Positions 6,050-11,168 of a DNA stretch of 11,168 nt are shown one piece after another. Under the pieces are notes generated by a model. That model made no database searches. It was not told the DNA's origin and worked only from the letters and a program-made list of their open reading frames with translations. The stretch is from a bacterium (GTDB lineage Bacteria; Patescibacteriota; Saccharimonadia; UBA4664): NCBI GenBank assembly GCA_027449805.1, contig DAIDKY010000025.1:1-11168 (forward strand), read 5' to 3'. The number at the start of each line of letters is the position of its first letter. Within the stretch, counting starts at the first letter, position 1. The translations under genes and the position numbers were made by a program.

Positions 6050-6853
6050 CTAATTACTCACGTCGCGATTTACGAAAATTATACTACCAGCCAAAGTGAA
6101 AATGACTGCCGTACCCACTAAAACACCTGCGTGCGACAACTTGAAACCATTATTCGAAAGTACGTCCTGAGGGTTGAAATAATAAAAGATAGACCCCCAA
6201 TGCAGCCAGTTTAAATTGGACTTGAGCAAAGCTACTACGTTAGCGGCGTACGATACAACCAATATTCCGCCCATTATCATGTAGGCCTTACTGCGTTCAC
6301 TAAAGAGCGCTGAGAAGAACATGGTGGCGCTATAGACCGCCAATATAAAGAGGAATGACAGGGCCGACAACTGCATGATCGTTGCCAGACTGATCGACTC
6401 GCCATATGCAGCCGCCAGCGGCAAGATAGCAAACACGGTAAAAACAACGAAGACTATCATCGAGATGAGCCCGCTCGTGTATTTAGCGATAAAAATTCGC
6501 AAACGGCTTACAGGCAGCGACAGATACAAACCCATAGTTCCCCTCTCAATCTCGCCGGCCAAGGTCGTACCGGCCCGCGAAATCGCAAAAACTATAGCCA
6601 GAATCGGCCACATAAAACTAAAGAGCTCGACGCCAAGAAACTTCTGCAAGGTATTAAACGATAACTCCTGAACCCCGAGCGCCTGAAAGACTGCCTTGGG
6701 GTAGGCTTGAAATAGTTTCTCTAGCTGCACCGATGACGCTTTTATCGACGGAAACAGCGCTACATAGAGCCAGATTAACGCAATTCCAACGACACTATAG
6801 GCTAATAGTGAAAACTTACGGTCCCATAATTCTCGTTTAATGATTGGTAACAT
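6050..6853 (-). CDS. ABC-2 type transporter permease
   Basis: This 267-residue integral membrane protein has six predicted membrane segments, at about 16-36, 76-93, 124-148, 158-183, 190-210 and 242-261. Between the second and third lies GEIERGTMGLYLSLPVSRLR (100-119), the cytoplasmic coupling-helix motif usual in ABC-2 permeases. A large loop at about 37-75 sits between the first two segments. It starts 2 nt after the ATPase stop, so the two form one exporter, probably with two copies of each subunit. Such exporters carry peptides, lipids, polysaccharides or drugs; the substrate cannot be deduced. Its position between the pilin-hydrolase genes and the sortase operon hints at envelope work, but the promoters suggest independent expression. 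Confidence 0.9.
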   Translation of the reverse strand: MLPIIKRELWDRKFSLLAYSVVGIALIWLYVALFPSIKASSVQLEKLFQAYPKAVFQALGVQELSFNTLQKFLGVELFSFMWPILAIVFAISRAGTTLAGEIERGTMGLYLSLPVSRLRIFIAKYTSGLISMIVFVVFTVFAILPLAAAYGESISLATIMQLSALSFLFILAVYSATMFFSALFSERSKAYMIMGGILVVSYAANVVALLKSNLNWLHWGSIFYYFNPQDVLSNNGFKLSHAGVLVGTAVIFTLAGSIIFVNRDVSN

Positions 6854-6855
6854 GA

Positions 6856-7752
6856 TTAATCCTTATACTGCTCTAAAAAGACTTCTTCTAAGCCGGCGTG
6901 GTTAACTGTAAGATCCGTCAGTTTCATCATTAGCAGATTACGCAGCGCCAGATTAAAATCGCCTTTGATTTTGAGGTCTATCGTCGTCTTTGTCTTGGCT
7001 ATAACCTTAACGTTTGGCAAAGCCTGCAAACGCCGGACATCAAATGCTTGGCTCGTCGTCGCCGATACCATGTGAACTTTCATGTCGCGGATCGACGCCA
7101 TCGACTTCTCCTCGACAACCCGTCCGTCTTTGACAAGCAGTACGGCATCGCAGATCCGCTCAACTTCTCCCAAATTATGCGAAGAAAAGAAAACGGTCTT
7201 CTTGCTGCCAGCAAACTCAGTCAGAATATCGTAGAGTTCATTCTGTAATAACGGATCGAGCCCTCGCGTCGGCTCGTCCATAATCAACAGCTGCGGGTCA
7301 CCGGTAAAACAGAGAACGATCGCTAGCTTCTGCTTGTTGCCGGTCGACAGTGAACGCACTTTAGTCGATAGATCAAGCCCGAGCCGCTTAACCAGCTCGG
7401 CTCGGTTTGCACTTGCTCCTTTTATCTTCTCAAAGAAATCAATATGCTCCTGGCCGGTCCAATTAGGGTTTAGTTGACTGTCGGAAGACAAGTACCCGAT
7501 GCGGCGCTTAAGTTCGGTGCTGTCTCGCCGCGAATCCAGCCCAAGCAGGCTGACCGAACCTGCGCTCGGACGAATAAAGTCCATAAGGCAACGGATAGTC
7601 GTAGTCTTACCGGCGCCATTCGGCCCTAAAAAGCCGAAGATCGAGCCATAAGGGACACTAAAACTGACGTTAGATAGAGCTTGTTTAGACCCGAAAGTCT
7701 TAGACAAACCGGTCGTATCGATTGCAGCTGTTGATTTACTACCCTTAGCCAT
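6856..7752 (-). CDS. ABC transporter ATP-binding protein
   Basis: This 298-residue nucleotide-binding subunit powers export together with the permease encoded 2 nt downstream. Motifs are complete: Walker A GPNGAGKTT (43-51), signature LSTGNKQKL (135-143, with Asn-Lys in place of the common Gln or Met-Lys region), Walker B LLIMDE (155-160) followed by PTRGLDP, and the H-loop His192 in SSHNL. Residues about 225-298 form the C-terminal extension common in ABC-2 drug/antibiotic-type ATPases, ending in the usual LEEVFLEQY. The start is ATG 7752; upstream GGCGG offers a weak ribosome binding site. A possible promoter and an inverted repeat precede it. There is no substrate-specific clue. Confidence 0.95.
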   Translation of the reverse strand: MAKGSKSTAAIDTTGLSKTFGSKQALSNVSFSVPYGSIFGFLGPNGAGKTTTIRCLMDFIRPSAGSVSLLGLDSRRDSTELKRRIGYLSSDSQLNPNWTGQEHIDFFEKIKGASANRAELVKRLGLDLSTKVRSLSTGNKQKLAIVLCFTGDPQLLIMDEPTRGLDPLLQNELYDILTEFAGSKKTVFFSSHNLGEVERICDAVLLVKDGRVVEEKSMASIRDMKVHMVSATTSQAFDVRRLQALPNVKVIAKTKTTIDLKIKGDFNLALRNLLMMKLTDLTVNHAGLEEVFLEQYKD

Positions 7753-7765
7753 TACATACCGCCAG

Positions 7766-7785
7766 ATACTAGATGATCTTAGTAT
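7766..7785. promoter_or_regulatory. Inverted repeat, candidate operator for the ABC exporter
   Basis: The 6-bp arms ATACTA and TAGTAT are perfect reverse complements around 8 bp that include GATC, 13 bp before the ATPase start. The repeat covers the proposed -10 of the exporter promoter. A bound regulator of GntR or similar type would therefore repress it. No such regulator is encoded in the window. Confidence 0.4.
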
Positions 7786-7801
7786 GTACCCGACGAGTCA
7801 A
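7773..7801 (-). promoter_or_regulatory. Possible promoter of the ABC exporter operon
   Basis: On the minus strand TTGACT (7796-7801, five of six matches to the -35 consensus) is followed after 17 bp by GATCAT (7773-7778, four of six matches to -10). An overlapping alternative is TTGAAA further upstream with CATACT. The start would lie about 13 nt before the ATPase ATG. The -10 is weak, so this is tentative. Confidence 0.3.
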
Positions 7802-7810
7802 ACTTTCAAT

Positions 7811-7830
7811 CATCTGATAAATTTCAGACG
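7811..7830 (-). terminator. Small hairpin after the last pilin-hydrolase gene
   Basis: On the minus strand CGTCTGA pairs with TCAGATG (7 bp, one G-U) around the loop AATTTA, starting 18 nt after the stop of the 7849-9108 gene. No U-rich run follows, so it is at most a weak terminator or a 3' end stabiliser for the hydrolase transcript. Confidence 0.25.
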
Positions 7831-7848
7831 CAGACTCGATAAATTCAA

Positions 7849-9108
7849 CTATGCGCCAATCTGTAGTAGGTGCGACCTGTAGTCTGCCCCGTCCGGCGAC
7901 ACATTGGTCGGCGTGCCGTTCCAGTCATGAAGGAGAAAATGGTTAGAACTATCATTACCGCTCACACAACTACTGTTGGTATTAACATTCCAGGTCCAAG
8001 CCAGATACGAAATGTTCTTGCTGTCGGCCCAACTCATAAAGGTATTCATATACGTTGCCGAACAATCTTTTTCGCCGAACTCATCGGCAATAATCGGGAT
8101 GCCGGCAGTACTCGCTGCCTGTTGTACGGTATTCCAACAATTAACCGTTTGGCAGCCGTTGTTCGTATTGTTATATGTATGCAAACCAATTATTAGCTGG
8201 TTTAGAGGGTCCTTGGGCATGTTCGAGATCTCCATACAAGTACCATTATTGCCGCCTGAATCGTCTAAACCACATGGGTCGCCCGAATTATGAAGCCCGG
8301 CGACGATAATCGGCTGCTTCGCGCCGGCTGCACGAACAGTATTTACGAGTTGCTGTACGCCCGCTGTCTGATAGGGAACCAGCAGCTTCTTCTGCGTTGG
8401 TTTTGCTGTTGTCGCGGTGGTGTTCCGGCATCCGTTCAACCAGCATGTCCAGTCAGACGCCGACGGATGGATTCCGCCCAGATACGGTTCGTTATAAAGA
8501 TCGAAAATTACCCCCGGAGTAGCTGCGTATTGGGAGGCAACCTGCGACCAAAAGGTTGGGCTATGGTCCTCGTCCGCCATGGGCCACTGCGTCAGTGCCT
8601 TATAGGTGCCGGGGGCCGAATGATGCAGGTCTAATATTGCGACAATACCGGCGTTATTCAGCGCGGATACCCAATTCTTAATCGCCTTTTGGTAGTTTGC
8701 TCCCGAATAGGCCGCCGGCGCACCATTAATACCCAGCCAACAATCTTCGTTTAACGGAACTCTCACAATCTTGATATGCCAGGATACCATACCCGCTGCC
8801 TCGGCATCGTTGAGGGGCGCCGGAGAGAATCCCTGCCCCGCCATACACGCATACTCGGTACCGGAGGCATCGACACCGAGCAGCCTGACGACCTGTCCGT
8901 TCGAATTTACAAGGTGATCCCCTCTAACGCTGACGCCGATTCCGGATGCATCTACGGATGCCCCGGCTTGATTTGTTGAATGATGCGTACGCCAAGCCAT
9001 CCATCCGGCGAATGCGATTAAAGCAACCAGAAACAAGACAACTATTCCCTCAATGACCGTGAACCCAAGCTGGTTGAGCTTTTTCATAGGCTTATTATAC
9101 AAAACCAT
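7849..9108 (-). CDS. Prepilin-like N-terminus fused to an intact GH5-type glycoside hydrolase
   Basis: The 419-residue protein has two parts. Residues 8-41 form a type III (prepilin) signal: a basic leader, cleavage expected between Gly15 and Phe16 (G|FTVIE), Glu20 at the conserved +5 position, and a hydrophobic helix to about 39. Residues 56-417 form a GH5-like TIM barrel with the full set of active-site residues: R116 (VRVPLN), H162 (LDLHH), N206-E207 in FDLYNEP (acid/base), H310 and Y312 in GLHTYN, E343 in ADEFGE (nucleophile) and W371. It should hydrolyse a beta-glycan or related polysaccharide; the exact substrate is unknown. Ten cysteines suggest disulfides outside the cell. ATG 9108 directly abuts the upstream stop (TAGATG), but ATG 9087 (MKKLNQLG leader) is an equally good pilin start. 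It is the only one of the three paralogues that keeps every catalytic residue. Confidence 0.9.
   Translation of the reverse strand: MVLYNKPMKKLNQLGFTVIEGIVVLFLVALIAFAGWMAWRTHHSTNQAGASVDASGIGVSVRGDHLVNSNGQVVRLLGVDASGTEYACMAGQGFSPAPLNDAEAAGMVSWHIKIVRVPLNEDCWLGINGAPAAYSGANYQKAIKNWVSALNNAGIVAILDLHHSAPGTYKALTQWPMADEDHSPTFWSQVASQYAATPGVIFDLYNEPYLGGIHPSASDWTCWLNGCRNTTATTAKPTQKKLLVPYQTAGVQQLVNTVRAAGAKQPIIVAGLHNSGDPCGLDDSGGNNGTCMEISNMPKDPLNQLIIGLHTYNNTNNGCQTVNCWNTVQQAASTAGIPIIADEFGEKDCSATYMNTFMSWADSKNISYLAWTWNVNTNSSCVSGNDSSNHFLLHDWNGTPTNVSPDGADYRSHLLQIGA
9094..9099 (-). promoter_or_regulatory. Consensus -10 box ahead of the internal start of the last pilin-hydrolase
   Basis: A perfect TATAAT lies 6 nt before ATG 9087 on the minus strand. 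Seventeen bp upstream is TTGTTG, a poor -35. Transcription from it would begin at or next to that ATG and give a leaderless message, which fits the absence of a Shine-Dalgarno there. It may be a chance match, since the segment also codes for residues 3-6 if the first ATG is used. Confidence 0.3.
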
Positions 9109-10224
9109 CTAGTGCGCAACAAACAATGACCTAATGTCTGCGCCCGCACCCTGGGCATCGATGCCGCTCGTTGCGACGCACTTGTAAGCCACCCCGGGGT
9201 CGAAGGCAGTTGGATCCTCTAGATTAGTCCCGCGTATCATATTGCCCGGTTGCAACGTCCAGGCGATAAGCCCAATATGATGCGAAACAAGATAACTCAA
9301 AAAAGTTGGTACTAACGTCGGCGCATTAAATACACAAGAACCTCGATTCGTTTGGTACTCTCCCCACTCTCCGACCAGGACCGGTATCTGCGAGGAAATC
9401 GTACCAAAGTTACTATCCCAGAGCGACGGGCTGTCATTCATACTGTTAAAGTACGGGTGTACCGAATAAACAATGTTAGTGCCACTAAGGAGGAAATCGT
9501 TAATACCGTTAAGGGTTTTGCCGCCTGCGAGCCCCTCGGCCAGAATTAGATTGTCTGGAGCACTCGATCTTACCGTGTCTACAAGTGTTTGCATTCCGAC
9601 GTAACTCGATCCGCCGTTTCGCCAAATTTGCCAACAGCCAGCCTGGGGCTCTACATCGGCGCTGCAGGTGTATCTTGGTTCGTTAAAGAGGTCAAACCAA
9701 ATATGCTGATCATGGGCATAACTCAGCGCGACAGATTTCCAAAAACTCAGCGTCGTATCATTAGGACCGGCAATCTTTTGCGTACGCTCGTATTGAGCAC
9801 TAATAATGACATTTAAACCGGCGCTGCGGGCAGTCGACACTTCCTGGTTAAATGCTGCCAGGTATCCATTGGGCGGACTGTTATAGAGATCAGGCGCCAC
9901 TTGGATCCGGACGGTATTTCCGTGCCAATAACCGGCTATCGCCTTAATCTGGGCAAGGTCCGATGCCAAGTTAGCCTGCCATTTGGTATCGGCCAGCCCA
10001 TAGATAGTAACTCCATAGGGAACGAAGGGGTTATTGTTATATAGTATCGAGGTCTTATTGGTGCTAAACGAGCCGGCACTGCCGCCGGCTAACAACCCCT
10101 TGCTATGGAGCCGATAGGCATACCAACCCGCAAAGACGATCAATCCGATAACCGCAAAGACCAAAACAGCTTCGATCAGACTAAAGCCCCGGCTACGTTG
10201 ACCTTTTTTACGCTCAGCTCTCAT
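9109..10224 (-). CDS. Prepilin-like N-terminus fused to a divergent GH5-type glycoside hydrolase
   Basis: This 371-residue protein begins with a basic leader (MRAERKKGQRSRG). A prepilin peptidase site follows at Gly13|Phe14 (G|FSLIE, Glu18 at +5), then a hydrophobic helix to about 37. Residues 58-368 form a GH5-like barrel: R106 (VRIQVA), N181-E182 in FDLFNEP (acid/base), H256 and Y258 in SVHPYF, E286 in VGEWGE (nucleophile), W322. At the position of the conserved LDLHH histidine it has Gln144 (ISAQYE), a change shared with the upstream paralogue. Both catalytic glutamates are present, so activity is plausible, perhaps on an unusual substrate. The four cysteines include C297 and C349, which match the only pair in the upstream paralogue. 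It follows that gene by 23 nt and abuts the next gene with no gap, so all three are one operon. No membrane or cell-wall anchor other than the pilin helix is present. Confidence 0.9.
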   Translation of the reverse strand: MRAERKKGQRSRGFSLIEAVLVFAVIGLIVFAGWYAYRLHSKGLLAGGSAGSFSTNKTSILYNNNPFVPYGVTIYGLADTKWQANLASDLAQIKAIAGYWHGNTVRIQVAPDLYNSPPNGYLAAFNQEVSTARSAGLNVIISAQYERTQKIAGPNDTTLSFWKSVALSYAHDQHIWFDLFNEPRYTCSADVEPQAGCWQIWRNGGSSYVGMQTLVDTVRSSAPDNLILAEGLAGGKTLNGINDFLLSGTNIVYSVHPYFNSMNDSPSLWDSNFGTISSQIPVLVGEWGEYQTNRGSCVFNAPTLVPTFLSYLVSHHIGLIAWTLQPGNMIRGTNLEDPTAFDPGVAYKCVATSGIDAQGAGADIRSLFVAH

Positions 10225-10247
10225 ACGCCCATCCGATGATTGATTAA

Positions 10248-11168
10248 TTACTGCGTCAGCTGGACGCTATTTGCCTTAAAGAATGCCTGCAAAAGAGCAC
10301 CGTCACCGATGGAGTTGCTGGCCGAGATGCCTTTGCCGCGACCCTTATAGGGGCATAGGGACGAGGCGATGCTTGTCGCCCCAGCCGGATACGAAGTAGG
10401 TTGATTCAGATTAGTCCCGACGATACCTACCCCCGGGTCAAGCGACCAAAAGATGAGGCCCATGTTAATACTCTTTAGGTAGCTTAAGAGCGGTGGTAGA
10501 TCGACCGGGGAATTAGGATCGCAGCCACTTGCTCCGTAGCTATCGAGAAACGCTTCGGGCATGATTGGCCAAGTCTTGGCGTACTGTCCAAAGTTTGTGT
10601 ATCGCTCGGTATCAGTAGTGTTTTTCTTTGGGTTAGGTTCAATGCCGTAAGCAATGTTGCCGCCGCTTAATGTATGGGTCGGGACACCCGTTAGATCCTT
10701 ATCAAAGTTTATACTCTCGGCCACGATGATATTGTTAGCCCCTTGCGCGCGAATGGTATTGATTAAGCTTTGCATCCCGACGTAAGTTACTGATTTACTG
10801 GTAGTTTTACCTTGCCCCTGTGACAACAGTGCCGTTCCTCCATTCTGCCAAGCATTCCAAACATCGGACGTAGTACCGCCGCTGCCAAATGCTTCTGCCG
10901 GAAGGCGCGGTTCATTATAGAGATCAAAGAACACATCCGGCTTATCCTTGAAATGAGCCGCCATATATTTCCAAAAATTGGTACTGCTTGCCGTCGGGAA
11001 GGCCGGACCGCTATACTCTTCCTCCTGAAGGGTAACGATCGCGACCATACCCAGGCTATTGGCCTGATTAACGAGACTATCGATAAGCTTGAGGTAGCCA
11101 GCATTAACACTACCCCCTGAGCCGCTAAACAAATTCTCTTGGGCAACCTGGAACCGTACAATGTTGGC
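10248..11168 (-). CDS. GH5-type glycoside hydrolase paralogue with altered active site (N-terminus cut by window edge)
   Basis: The frame is open to the right edge, so the N-terminus and any pilin signal lie outside; 306 residues are visible, numbered here from the edge. The first visible residues (NIVRFQVA, with R5) match the strand that follows the pilin helix and early barrel in the downstream paralogue. Also visible are AIVTLQE (Gln46 replaces the usual His), N85-E86 in FDLYNEP (acid/base), E205 in MPEAF (nucleophile) and W241. The segment equal to SVHPYF in the neighbour reads GIEPNP, so the substrate-binding His and Tyr are replaced by Glu177 and Asn179. Both catalytic glutamates persist, but the site is eroded or retuned. 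C216 and C282 probably form a disulfide. The TTG codon at 11132 is only an internal start and not the real one. It is the first visible gene of the three-gene cluster. Confidence 0.85.
   Translation of the reverse strand, partial: ANIVRFQVAQENLFSGSGGSVNAGYLKLIDSLVNQANSLGMVAIVTLQEEEYSGPAFPTASSTNFWKYMAAHFKDKPDVFFDLYNEPRLPAEAFGSGGTTSDVWNAWQNGGTALLSQGQGKTTSKSVTYVGMQSLINTIRAQGANNIIVAESINFDKDLTGVPTHTLSGGNIAYGIEPNPKKNTTDTERYTNFGQYAKTWPIMPEAFLDSYGASGCDPNSPVDLPPLLSYLKSINMGLIFWSLDPGVGIVGTNLNQPTSYPAGATSIASSLCPYKGRGKGISASNSIGDGALLQAFFKANSVQLTQ

Noticed and set aside
8290..8634. A 114-codon plus-strand frame
   Set aside because: It is antisense to the catalytic barrel of the intact hydrolase; its composition and lack of a promoter point to a shadow.
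1341..10250. Recoding of TGA as glycine, suggested by absent TGA stops
   Set aside because: In the recoding lineages TGA occurs often inside genes. None occurs in-frame here, so the standard code holds.
10787..11161. A 124-codon minus-strand frame at the right edge
   Set aside because: It overlaps the paralogue that carries FDLYNEP and the other GH5 blocks in a different frame.
1..11168. CRISPR arrays, tRNA or rRNA genes, insertion sequences
   Set aside because: No regularly spaced repeats, no cloverleaf or conserved rRNA segments and no transposase or terminal repeats were seen; nearly the whole window is coding.

Overview
All genes in this window lie on the minus strand, so the biological order runs from the right edge to the left. 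The mix suggests a member of the Patescibacteria/CPR, most likely a Saccharibacteria (TM7) relative. It combines a class F-like sortase beside its own anchored surface protein, type IV prepilin N-termini, a 'choice-of-anchor U' type surface protein and moderate GC, with compact operons whose genes abut or overlap. This placement is inferred from gene content, because no rRNA or other phylogenetic marker is present. The standard genetic code fits: the coding frames contain no in-frame TGA. All eleven visible stop codons are TAA (6) or TAG (5).

Right part (11168 to 7849): three tandem paralogous proteins with GH5-like (clan A, cellulase-type) TIM-barrel catalytic domains. The first is cut by the right edge. 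The other two start with a type III (prepilin) signal, G|FSLIE or G|FTVIE, followed by a hydrophobic pilin-type helix. The hydrolase therefore sits where a pilin globular head would be. The last gene (7849-9108) keeps the complete GH5 active site. The other two have lost or replaced some conserved residues.

Middle part: an ABC exporter (ATPase 6856-7752, permease 6050-6853), probably with its own promoter and a small inverted-repeat operator candidate. Next, under a good extended -10 promoter, comes a two-gene surface operon: a 580-residue GLUG-repeat / choice-of-anchor U protein with a C-terminal sorting signal, and the sortase that presumably attaches it.

Left part: a PerR-like Fur-family regulator and a single-domain rhodanese form an operon, preceded by a perfect 10-3-10 inverted repeat that is very likely the autoregulatory operator. 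After a hairpin, a three-gene flavin electron-transfer operon follows. It encodes a membrane-anchored FMN-binding protein with a flavinylation motif, the ApbE flavin transferase expected to load it, and a fusion of an NqrB/RnfD-like membrane domain to a ferredoxin-NADP reductase-like domain, cut by the left edge. Together these look like a minimal path for moving electrons from NAD(P)H across the membrane to an extracytoplasmic flavoprotein.

Overall the window is largely about the cell surface: hydrolases displayed on pilin-like stems, a sortase-anchored protein, an exporter, and membrane flavin redox chemistry with a probable peroxide- or metal-responsive regulator beside it.
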